Assembly: GCA_019306365.1 (NCBI GenBank) | Contig: JAFDLS010000005.1 | Coordinates: 1 to 39,844, forward strand | Length of the DNA stretch: 39,844 bases | DNA from: Deltaproteobacteria bacterium | GTDB taxonomy: Bacteria; Desulfobacterota; Desulfarculia; Adiutricales; JAFDHD01 | Direction: 5' to 3' | Shown: positions 1 to 6,880 of the stretch, piece after piece | Numbering within the stretch: position 1 is the stretch's first letter | How the letters are laid out: each line of letters begins with the position of its first letter | Made by a program: the position numbers and the translations under genes | Notes under the pieces: generated by a model | Seen by the model: the letters and a program-made list of their open reading frames with translations, nothing else | What the model was told of the DNA's origin: nothing | Database searches by the model: none

Positions 1-344
1 AGTTGCAGGGCTAGCCTAGCACTGAAGGATCTTTGACTTCAGTAGTTCTTCGCGCAAGGCAACCCTGAAGCTGGGCTTTGAAATCCTATTATCTCCCTTT
101 ATCTTTTCTAATTAATAATTAGTGTTTATTAGGAACCAGTTTTACAATTAAAACTCAAAACATATACCTTCATCAAAAAATCAGGAAGCTTTTGTCAAAG
201 AGCAAAACTAGATTGAACAGGATAATTATAGATGAATTGTTGATAAGGTCAAGTTCGAATTTACTTATTAAAAGTATAAAACAAATGTGGCATTTTTAAG
301 AAACAGGAAGGAATCGGATCTCTCAGACAGCTATGTCATTAAAA
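1..344. other. Gene-free AT-rich flank with a foldable segment at its left edge
   Basis: I find no convincing open reading frame here. Positions 1-86 can fold: ACTGAAG (21-27) pairs with CTTCAGT (37-43), and around it AGGG (7-10) and GCCT (14-17) pair with CCCT (63-66) and AGGC (57-60). This could be part of a structured RNA cut by the window edge, but I cannot name a family or decide the strand. The remainder is AT-rich and contains a leftward promoter-like sequence at 225-252. Confidence 0.3.
225..252 (-). promoter_or_regulatory. Candidate sigma70 promoter, leftward
   Basis: On the minus strand TTGACC (252-247) is separated by 16 bases from a perfect TATAAT (230-225). The layout, spacer length and much of the spacer match the promoter of the HD gene at 2307-2334. 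Its distance to the neighbouring tRNA-Ser segment is also nearly the same. No gene follows inside the window, so the target is unknown. Confidence 0.5.
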
Positions 345-410
345 TGGCGGAGAGAGAGGGATTCGAACCCTCGAAGGAAGTTTCCCCCCTTACTCGCTTA
401 GCAGGCGAGC
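345..410 (-). repeat. 66-bp duplicate of the tRNA-Ser(GCU) 3' part (att-like repeat)
   Basis: These 66 bases are identical to 2426-2491, the 3' two thirds of tRNA-Ser(GCU) from the anticodon arm through the encoded CCA. Identity stops abruptly on both sides: 411 differs from 2492 and 344 differs from 2425. The segment lacks the D arm and 5' acceptor strand, so it is not a working tRNA. A duplicated tRNA 3' end is the usual scar of site-specific integration by a tyrosine recombinase. The stop codon and last codons of the YwgA-like gene lie inside this copy. Confidence 0.9.
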
Positions 411-952
411 TTTAAACTGTTCAGCGATTCAGCCTTTTCTTTAATTTTCTCAATCGAGAACCGGGGTTTGATGGTAGACACCCGCTGGGATAGTTCGTTT
501 ATATCTGTTTTTTGACCCCGTTCGGCTAAGTTACGATTCACATATGAAATTGTACTTATTAATTCTAAGTCCGTCGCGCTGTATTGGCCAAACTTATCAA
601 GCACCCAATCAATTTCCTCATTGTATTGTTTCAAAAAATCTTTGGCATTTTGTTTCATTTCTTCAGCCTTTTCGCCTAGATCAATTTTATAACCATAGCC
701 TGATGGATAATAAACAACCTGACTTTCCAAACCACCTAAAGTAACAGCATAATCTAAATCATTTAAAACTTCTGAATCAAAAGGACCGTAAGTGTAAAGC
801 CTAAAATTATATCCTAAAGGAACCTTTTTAACAGTTTGAAGCAAAAAAAATAGTTTCATCGCGACAGTTCGGCCCAAGCTACCGCCTTGGTATTTTTCCA
901 CAATATGAACTAATAAACCCAGGCGATTTCGCAAATGGTCTAATCCAGTCAT
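398..952 (-). CDS. YwgA-like protein of the HD/YwgA pair
   Basis: A 184-residue soluble protein with no signal peptide. From memory it resembles Bacillus YwgA, with a helical N-terminus followed by a motif like YGPFDSEVLNDLDYA; this recalls the YGP(Y/F)S motif of YwgA and SocA/DUF4065-type proteins, several of which act in toxin-antitoxin or proteolysis-adaptor contexts. No enzymatic residues are evident. Its ATG start overlaps the end of the HD gene by four bases (949-952), so the two are translationally coupled. In Bacillus subtilis the homologous HD protein YwfO is, as I recall, also next to ywgA. The final residues KLAC and the stop codon are encoded inside the duplicated tRNA segment, so the C-terminus was probably remodelled by integration. 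The molecular function is unknown. Confidence 0.75.
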   Translation of the reverse strand: MTGLDHLRNRLGLLVHIVEKYQGGSLGRTVAMKLFFLLQTVKKVPLGYNFRLYTYGPFDSEVLNDLDYAVTLGGLESQVVYYPSGYGYKIDLGEKAEEMKQNAKDFLKQYNEEIDWVLDKFGQYSATDLELISTISYVNRNLAERGQKTDINELSQRVSTIKPRFSIEKIKEKAESLNSLKLAC

Positions 953-2268
953 TTCTCTCTCCTTATTTTTTCCAGTTGCTTTTTGGCATCATTTAAATCT
1001 TTCGGATGTACATAAAGCCGCATTTGCCTGATTGGTTCTATTTTATCCACAAAGCTTGAATACTTCGAAAGAGGCGCTACTTTTTGCTCCTTTGACTCAC
1101 TGACAACAGGTATATCAGTTTCACCAATTTTATACCATGATTTATCCGCTTCTGCTTCAATGACACGAAAATTTTCCAGAGCCTCTCGACGGCTAGATAA
1201 CTTTTCAAAATCTATCTCTTTTGGGGTTTCTGGAGTTTCCCAGGCTAACCGGTAATGGTTCCTTTGTCTTAGTACCTTGCCATGTTCTCCGCCATTCCCC
1301 TTAATTAGTTCCCCTAAAACACACCAGTCATCCCATTTCATATACTTCTCAAGATCTTCTTCCTTTGTTGGGGGTGGAAATTTACCATCAGGAAGCATTT
1401 CTAACAAGGCATTTTTAAGGTGATAATCGTATGCCACACGTGTCTTATGAAAATAAACCTGAGTAAACATGAAATAACGGGCAACAATCAGCCCTTCCGC
1501 CGCATGCCAACCCCCTTCACTTACTCCTAAGCGCGGGCTTTCGTTTTCTGGACCTGGGACGGCTTCTATCGTATGAACCAGCCTTTGCCAATCATAACGC
1601 CCGTAATCTACTCCTGCGTGAAGCGAATCACGAAGTAGGTAGTCCATACGATCCGCGTCCATTTGACCTGAAATCAAGTCGCGCCAGAAGAGGGCGGAAC
1701 CTGCATCCTGACTACCCTCTAATAAACCTGCTACATCATTAGCCTTAAAGTCGTAATTTTTATTAAGCGGATGGTTTTCAATTATATTGGTGAAATACAT
1801 TCGAACGATCTGGGCAGAGTAGCTCTCATGTTTGTATGTTTCCTCCCCTCCATCCTGAGAAGGAAGTAGCTCCTCACTAACATGGGAAAAGGGGGCATGA
1901 CCCACATCATGCAATAAAGCAGCTAAACGAATCAGAACCCTATTTCTCCCCAAACCATCTTCGTTATAACCCATCTCCTCATGAAGTAGCTCACTAGAGC
2001 GCTGGACAATACCGTCGTAAAGAAGGGAAGCCATATGCATAACGCCCAGTGAGTGCTCAAAGCGTGTGTGCATGGCTCCGGGGTAAACATAATCAGTCCA
2101 AGCTAATTGACGTATACGGCGTAAACGTTGAAAGTATTTATGATTGATGATTTCCCGTTCCCAATTGTTTAAGGACACAAAACCATAAACCGGGCAACGA
2201 ATTTCGTATTTCTTATGTATGTCGGACAAAACGCTGACCTGTGCTTTTCGAGGGAAACCCCTTGTCAA
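949..2268 (-). CDS. HD-superfamily phosphohydrolase (YwfO/dNTPase-like)
   Basis: A cytoplasmic protein of about 439 residues from the HD phosphohydrolase family that includes dGTPase/SAMHD1-like dNTP triphosphohydrolases. Metal-binding positions are visible in order: H in RFEHSLGVMHMA, HD in LLHDVGHAPFSH, and D in DADRMDYLLRDS. The family hydrolyses nucleoside triphosphates or related phosphoesters, but the substrate cannot be read from sequence. It is first in an operon with the YwgA-like gene. The start is uncertain: the longest frame begins with TTG at 2268 without a clear ribosome binding site, and an internal TTG closer to the conserved region is possible. It is cargo of the tRNA-Ser cassette. 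dNTPases of this fold are known in antiphage defence, but a defence role here is inference. Confidence 0.85.
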   Translation of the reverse strand: MTRGFPRKAQVSVLSDIHKKYEIRCPVYGFVSLNNWEREIINHKYFQRLRRIRQLAWTDYVYPGAMHTRFEHSLGVMHMASLLYDGIVQRSSELLHEEMGYNEDGLGRNRVLIRLAALLHDVGHAPFSHVSEELLPSQDGGEETYKHESYSAQIVRMYFTNIIENHPLNKNYDFKANDVAGLLEGSQDAGSALFWRDLISGQMDADRMDYLLRDSLHAGVDYGRYDWQRLVHTIEAVPGPENESPRLGVSEGGWHAAEGLIVARYFMFTQVYFHKTRVAYDYHLKNALLEMLPDGKFPPPTKEEDLEKYMKWDDWCVLGELIKGNGGEHGKVLRQRNHYRLAWETPETPKEIDFEKLSSRREALENFRVIEAEADKSWYKIGETDIPVVSESKEQKVAPLSKYSSFVDKIEPIRQMRLYVHPKDLNDAKKQLEKIRREK

Positions 2269-2306
2269 CTTAGGTGGAAGATGCGTTCCATTATTAGATT
2301 AGACTA

Positions 2307-2334
2307 ATTATAGAAGAATTTTAAATAAGATCAA
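2307..2334 (-). promoter_or_regulatory. Promoter of the HD/YwgA operon
   Basis: On the minus strand TTGATC (2334-2329), a 16-base spacer and TATAAT (2312-2307) form a strong sigma70-type promoter. Transcription would start near 2300, about 30 bases before the TTG start of the HD gene. An 8-codon frame starting with ATG (2291-2289) follows, and its TGA stop overlaps the TTG start. Confidence 0.65.
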
Positions 2335-2425
2335 GACTTTTTTCTTTTATTAAGTAGGGTTTATACGAATTAAGCTAAAGAGCCCCCTAAAAACATGTGT
2401 TATCGGGGTGTCTAATAATCAATTG

Positions 2426-2518
2426 TGGCGGAGAGAGAGGGATTCGAACCCTCGAAGGAAGTTTCCCCCCTTACTCGCTTAGCAGGCGAGCGCCTTCAGC
2501 CAGCTCGGCCATCTCTCC
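2426..2518 (-). tRNA. tRNA-Ser(GCU)
   Basis: A 93-base class II tRNA with CCA encoded. The acceptor strands GGAGAGA (2518-2512) and TCTCTCC pair, with discriminator G and CCA at 2429-2426. The anticodon loop reads CTGCTAA, giving anticodon GCU. The T arm contains GGTTCGAATCC, and the long variable arm typical of tRNA-Ser is present. Its 3' 66 bases are duplicated at 345-410. Confidence 0.96.
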
Positions 2519-2546
2519 GCGTCGGGCATCCAAAAAAATAAAAAAA

Positions 2547-2632
2547 TGGCGGAGGGAGTAGGATTCGAACCCACGGTGCTTTCGCACAGCGGTTTTCAAG
2601 ACCGCCTCCTTAAGCCACTCGGACATCCCTCC
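2547..2632 (-). tRNA. tRNA-Ser(UGA)
   Basis: An 86-base class II tRNA with CCA encoded at 2549-2547. The acceptor GGAGGGA (2632-2626) pairs with TCCCTCC. The anticodon loop CTTGAAA gives anticodon UGA, and the variable arm is long. It lies 28 bases upstream of tRNA-Ser(GCU) in the same direction, so the two are probably co-transcribed. Confidence 0.96.
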
Positions 2633-2964
2633 ATTCGATATATTTTTTAACACCTTCTCCATTCAGTGTCAATAATTTGTAATGGCTTAAAGTAACCGCC
2701 TGCCTTATAATTTTTACTGAGCGCTCTTCAGAGCGGAAAAGAAGACTCAACGCCCACCAGAGTTAATCTTATTTTTTCTAAAATCAATTTCCAAGAAGGT
2801 TAGAAATATTAACAAAGAGTTAATACCAGCTTTTACAAGAATTGAATTTGACATTGGAATCTGGTAAGATTATGCTTCGTTAGCAGGGCTTGAAAGGCCT
2901 TCTGTTAAAAAAAACATTTGTCTGAAAACACCATTCTGGCTCAAATCCGCCTGAAGAGGATCTT
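2633..2964. other. Intergenic region, divergent
   Basis: This region lies between the leftward tRNA genes and the rightward MOSC gene, so it should hold both promoters. I see one weak inverted repeat (GCGCTCTTCAGAGCG-like, near 2720-2736) and no gene. The MOSC ribosome binding site (AGAGG) ends just before 2965. Confidence 0.4.
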
Positions 2965-3393
2965 ATGAAAGTAATCGCAGTTTCAACCAGCAAAACCACA
3001 GGGGTAAAAAAAACTAACGTACCTTCAGCCAGACTTATAATCAATCACGGGCTCGAAGGAGATGCTCACGCTGGAGACTGGCATCGCCAGGTCAGCCTGC
3101 TGGCCGAGGAAAGCATTGACAAGATGAGGGCTGAAGGGTTGGATTTGGCCCCGGGCGATTTCGCGGAAAACGTGACCACTGAGGGAATTGACTTAGCCAG
3201 CCTTGAAATCGGAACACAGATCAGGATCGGAGCCGAGTCTGTGCTGGAACTGACACAGATTGGCAAAGAATGTCACACCGGCTGCGCGATTCGCAAGGCT
3301 GTGGGCAAATGTGTCATGCCGACTGAGGGAGTATTTTTTAAGGTTATTACTCCGGGTGAGATAAAACCAGGGGATGAAATCGTAATTTGCTAG
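2965..3393 (+). CDS. MOSC domain protein
   Basis: A 142-residue protein that is essentially a single MOSC (molybdenum cofactor sulfurase C-terminal) domain, the compact bacterial form often fused or adjacent to MogA. Visible family features are GLEGDAHAGDWHRQVSLL near the N-terminus and GKECHTGCAIRKAVG in the second half, with conserved cysteines. Such proteins are thought to handle sulfur or the molybdenum cofactor, but the reaction of stand-alone MOSC proteins is unsettled. The ATG is preceded by AGAGG at good spacing. No other molybdopterin genes are nearby, so it stands alone between the tRNA pair and a MITE-like repeat. Confidence 0.88.
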   Translation: MKVIAVSTSKTTGVKKTNVPSARLIINHGLEGDAHAGDWHRQVSLLAEESIDKMRAEGLDLAPGDFAENVTTEGIDLASLEIGTQIRIGAESVLELTQIGKECHTGCAIRKAVGKCVMPTEGVFFKVITPGEIKPGDEIVIC

Positions 3394-3414
3394 TCCTTCA
3401 ATTATCCTTTTTTA

Positions 3415-3620
3415 GAAACTATCTCAAAATTAGTGTTTTGGTCTAAATCGCGGAGAAAGAAAATTTAACCCGCAGGAATATTTTAAATATTTCAAGGACT
3501 TAAGTTTTTGCACGACATATGCCGCTGCAACGTGAGCGAAGCGGTGTTCAATACCGCTGCAGCGTCAGCGAAGCGGTGTTCATAAGTTAGGGTAAACAAT
3601 TTTTTTTGAGATGGCTTTCA
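3415..3620. repeat. MITE-like repeat, copy 1 (long, divergent ends)
   Basis: About 205 bp sharing the internal blocks of copies 2-4, such as TTTAACCCGCAGGAATATT and TTCAAGGACTTAA. Its ends form an imperfect inverted repeat (GAAACTATCTCAAAA against GAAAGCCATCTCAAAA) that differs from the GAGACCTCTGCAAAAC ends of the others. The internal 32-bp hairpin module, which contains CCGCTGCAGCGTCAGCG, is tandemly duplicated at 3519-3550 and 3551-3582. It fills the gap between the MOSC gene and the sigma54 activator. Confidence 0.75.
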
Positions 3621-3718
3621 GCCAAAATCCTCCTTATTGGTTAAATAATCCGACAATCTTGTCTCTTTATTACAAAGATAAAACCGGAAGCGGTTCTACG
3701 TTATTGTCATTTTAACCG

Positions 3719-5275
3719 ATGGATAAAATACCAAAAAATAGTACGCCCCAGGCAACCAGCCCCGAAGAGCTGACCACCCTATACGAGGTGGCTATGGCGG
3801 TTGGCGCCACACTTGACCTGCGTCAAGCTCTCTATGATGTCCTGGACATATTATCCAGGCGAATGGACATGCGCCACGGAACCGTAACCTTGCTTAGCCC
3901 GGGTCAAGACGTGGTTCAGGTCGAGGTCGCCCATGGGATGTCAGTTAATGCCGTCCGCCGGGGCCGTTACAAGATGGGGGAAGGCATCACCGGACGGGTC
4001 GTGGAAACTGGGGACCCCATTATCGTCCCTCACATCAGCCAGGAACCTCTTTTTCTAGACAGAACCCGCATCAGGCGCCAAAACCCTGCTGAAGACATCT
4101 CTTTTTTGTGCGTACCTATTAAATCGGGAACCAAGGTAATCGGCACGATCTCAGTGGATAGGGTTTTTCAAAACGAACCCGCTCTAAAGGCTGATTTACG
4201 TTTTTTAACCATTATCGCCACCCTGATCGCTCGCACCGCTGTCAATCTGGAAACCCTGAACAGGGAAAAAGACCAACTGCATCGGGAAAACGAACGGCTT
4301 ACCCAGGCCCTGGCTGACAAATTCGCCACAACTAATATCGTGGGAAACTCCAACAAGATGAAGGAGGTATTTCACCTGATCGAGCAGGTCTCAGGCTCGA
4401 CAGCGACAGTTCTCATCAGGGGGGAATCCGGCACTGGGAAAGAGCTGGTTGCCTCGGCCATCCACTATAACAGTCCACGGGCCAAGGGCCCTTTTATCAC
4501 GGTCAACTGTTCCGCCCTGCCTGCATCCCTCATTGAGAGCGAACTTTTCGGGCACATCCGCGGGGCGTTTACTGGAGCGGTCAGGGACAAACCAGGCCGG
4601 TTCGAACGGGCAAACAAAGGAACCATCTTTCTTGATGAGATAGGTTCCATACCGGTCGAAACGCAGGCCAAACTTTTGCGTGTACTGCAGGAACGAGAGA
4701 TTGAGCGGGTTGGTGACATCAGAACCCGCGCGGTGGATGTGCGTATTATCGCCGCCACCAATCGAGACCTGGAGCAGGCCATGGAGCAGGGCGAATTTCG
4801 GGAGGACCTTTACTGGCGGCTCAATGTCTTTCCAATTTTTCTTCCTCCGCTTCGGGAACGTCCCACGGACACACTACTGCTGGCCGATCATTTTGTTGAG
4901 CGTTACGCCCAGCGTCACCAAAAAGATGTCCGCCGAATTTCAACTCCCGCAATAGACGCGCTAACGATCTACCATTGGCCGGGCAACGTCCGCGAGCTTG
5001 AAAACTGCATTGAAAGAGCGGTTCTTCTGTCAAATGAAGGGGTTATTCACGCCTATCACCTTCCCCCATCGCTTCAGACGGCGGAAGACTCCCAGACCGG
5101 CATCTCAACTTCCCTGGATGACGCTCTAGCCAAAGTGGAAAGAGACCTCATCTCTGACGCTCTCAAATCCTCGCATGGCAATATGGCGCAGGCTGCCAGG
5201 ATCCTCCAGAGTACAGAACGCATCATTCGTTATAAGGTTAAAAAATACGATTTAAATCCTCGCCGCTTTCGGTAA
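3719..5275 (+). CDS. Sigma54-dependent activator, NifA-like (GAF-AAA+-Fis)
   Basis: A 518-residue enhancer-binding protein. An N-terminal GAF sensor domain (about 20-175) is followed by a short coiled linker and the AAA+ sigma54 domain. The AAA+ domain has Walker A GESGTGKE at 235-242, the sigma54-contacting GAFTGA at 282-287 and Walker B GTIFLDEI at 301-308. The C-terminal 45 residues form a Fis-type helix-turn-helix (NMAQAARILQSTERIIRYKVKKY). Domain order and length match NifA, but no nif gene is nearby and the cysteine linker of oxygen-sensitive NifA is absent, so the name NifA would overstate the evidence. It has no receiver domain, so it should respond to a small ligand or partner through GAF. 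ATG start at 3719. Confidence 0.92.
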   Translation: MDKIPKNSTPQATSPEELTTLYEVAMAVGATLDLRQALYDVLDILSRRMDMRHGTVTLLSPGQDVVQVEVAHGMSVNAVRRGRYKMGEGITGRVVETGDPIIVPHISQEPLFLDRTRIRRQNPAEDISFLCVPIKSGTKVIGTISVDRVFQNEPALKADLRFLTIIATLIARTAVNLETLNREKDQLHRENERLTQALADKFATTNIVGNSNKMKEVFHLIEQVSGSTATVLIRGESGTGKELVASAIHYNSPRAKGPFITVNCSALPASLIESELFGHIRGAFTGAVRDKPGRFERANKGTIFLDEIGSIPVETQAKLLRVLQEREIERVGDIRTRAVDVRIIAATNRDLEQAMEQGEFREDLYWRLNVFPIFLPPLRERPTDTLLLADHFVERYAQRHQKDVRRISTPAIDALTIYHWPGNVRELENCIERAVLLSNEGVIHAYHLPPSLQTAEDSQTGISTSLDDALAKVERDLISDALKSSHGNMAQAARILQSTERIIRYKVKKYDLNPRRFR

Positions 5276-5545
5276 AAATCCGTGCATTACCGTCATCGTA
5301 GAATCTTGATTTCATGAGCCTCTAAAAATGAAAAAGGCGGATCTGGGTCCGGGCTGAATTTACGGTCAGGTTTGGGATTAAGGGGCGGGTCTAACAAACA
5401 TTTTCCTGCTTTGCCCTGGAAATTGTATGACTTAAATGGTATATAAAAAGTTTAATGGCTGGGACTGACGCCCCAGTCTGAAGGCACTTTACAAATACTG
5501 CCCTCTTGGGTGGTAATTTTTTGACTTTCTTTATAGAAAAATTAC

Positions 5546-6880
5546 ATGGGAAACAAGACCCCCACAGATCAGGTTATCGACTTCTTTGCATCGGTTAAAC
5601 TGGCCCTGACGCTCCTGATTATCCTGGCGATAGCCTCCATCGCGGGCACATTCGTTCCTCAAACCCTGTCGCCCGGAGAAGCGCTCCAGCGCTATGGCCC
5701 GCAATTAACATCCTTTTTCTATTATCTTGACCTTTTCGATATGTACCACTCCTGGTGGTTCAATATTCTACTGGGATTCCTTTTACTTAACCTAATCGTA
5801 TGTTCTTTTAATCGTTTTCCCAAAACCTTGAAATTAGCCCGAACGGTCTCCGGGGAGCGCGTCAAGCCAGGTTTTTTAAAAAAACAGCCCTTTTCATTTC
5901 AAATTCTCCGTCCCGGTTCGCCGCAAGACAATCTGGCCCCGGTGCGGGAGGAGATAAAACGCGGTTTTTCCAAACCACGCGAAAAAGCAACTACATGGGG
6001 AATTCTACTTCTCACCCAAAAAGGCGCCTTTTCCCGGTTTGGCGCCTATGTGATTCACTCCAGTTTGATCTTTATCCTAATAGGATCCCTGATTGGACAT
6101 TACCGGGGTTTCAACGCCTTCTTAAACCTTGCTGAAGGCCAAACAACCAATCAGGTAATTTTAAAAAATTCCGGGGAAATAGCACTGCCTTTTGAGGTTC
6201 GTCTGGATCGTTTTCATCTCAAGCGTTACCCCAGCGGAGCCCCAAGCGAGTATCGCTCAGATCTGACTATCATTGAAAATAACCGGGTGGTTCGAAAGGC
6301 ATCGGTAAAGGTCAACCACCCTTTTACCTATCGCGGGGTAACCTTTTACCAGCACTCGTATGATTCGCTTCCGGCTGACGGCTGGGGATTAAGATTGATC
6401 AGAAAGACCGACAATAAGGCCTTCGATCTTCAAGTCACGCCAAATCGACCTAATATGTTACCAGACAGATCCGGCACATTTCTTGTGCTTGACTATGCTC
6501 AAGACTTAGGGCGTTCAGGGCCGGCGGTCAGGCTTCTGGTCCGAATGAACAAAACCAAGGATTACGCTGTTTGGGTTTTCAAAAACCCCTTCCAACTCAT
6601 TAACTATAATCCCCGCTATCGCACTGGATTACAGGCCAATAAAGACCCGGGAATCTGGTTCATCTGGACCGGTTTTGGCCTGATGCTGGCCGGCTGCCTG
6701 ATAACGTTCTTCTTCTCCCATCAAAAGCTATATCTGGGCTTGATCCCTGAGGGGAATAACACTAGAGTTATTATCGGTGGTTCTGCGCATCGCAACCAGG
6801 GTTCCTTTAAAATCAAATTCGATAAACTAACAGAGATATTAAACTCAAATCCTTCTGAAAGTAAGGACCTAAAAACATGA
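5546..6880 (+). CDS. resB: Cytochrome c biogenesis protein ResB (Ccs1)
   Basis: A 444-residue membrane protein of System II cytochrome c maturation. Three transmembrane helices lie in the N-terminal half (about 13-35, 65-85 and 165-185), then a large periplasmic domain, then a final helix near 370-390. ResB with CcsA moves haem across the membrane and ligates it to the CXXCH motifs of apocytochromes c. The N-terminal pattern FFASVKLALTLLIILAIASIAGTFVPQ-like (first 20 residues quoted: FFASVKLALTLLIILAIASI) and the central NHPFTYRGVTFYQHSY are typical of the family. It overlaps the following ccsA start by four bases. This fits an organism rich in multihaem cytochromes. Confidence 0.93.
   Translation: MGNKTPTDQVIDFFASVKLALTLLIILAIASIAGTFVPQTLSPGEALQRYGPQLTSFFYYLDLFDMYHSWWFNILLGFLLLNLIVCSFNRFPKTLKLARTVSGERVKPGFLKKQPFSFQILRPGSPQDNLAPVREEIKRGFSKPREKATTWGILLLTQKGAFSRFGAYVIHSSLIFILIGSLIGHYRGFNAFLNLAEGQTTNQVILKNSGEIALPFEVRLDRFHLKRYPSGAPSEYRSDLTIIENNRVVRKASVKVNHPFTYRGVTFYQHSYDSLPADGWGLRLIRKTDNKAFDLQVTPNRPNMLPDRSGTFLVLDYAQDLGRSGPAVRLLVRMNKTKDYAVWVFKNPFQLINYNPRYRTGLQANKDPGIWFIWTGFGLMLAGCLITFFFSHQKLYLGLIPEGNNTRVIIGGSAHRNQGSFKIKFDKLTEILNSNPSESKDLKT

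Larger units (their letters stand above)
345..2491. mobile_element. Small genomic island integrated at tRNA-Ser(GCU)
   Basis: A segment of about 2.1 kb is bounded by the 66-bp direct repeats at 345-410 and 2426-2491. It carries only a leftward two-gene operon with its own promoter and no integrase, so it is either non-autonomous, a remnant, or one unit of a larger array whose integrase lies outside the window. The segment looks more AT-rich than the genes to its right. The right repeat is still part of a complete tRNA gene, as expected when an element restores the 3' end of its target tRNA. Confidence 0.75.

Noticed and set aside
2471-2662. Minus-strand open frame of 63 codons across the two tRNA-Ser genes
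   Set aside because: It overlaps both tRNAs almost completely; the frame is a by-product of tRNA sequence.
3519-3582. Tandem 32-bp repeats as a tiny CRISPR array
   Set aside because: The units are adjacent without spacers and belong to a dispersed intergenic element found elsewhere in the window.
3719-5275. Naming the sigma54 activator NifA
   Set aside because: Domain order fits, but there are no nitrogenase genes nearby and GAF-type activators of this layout serve many pathways.
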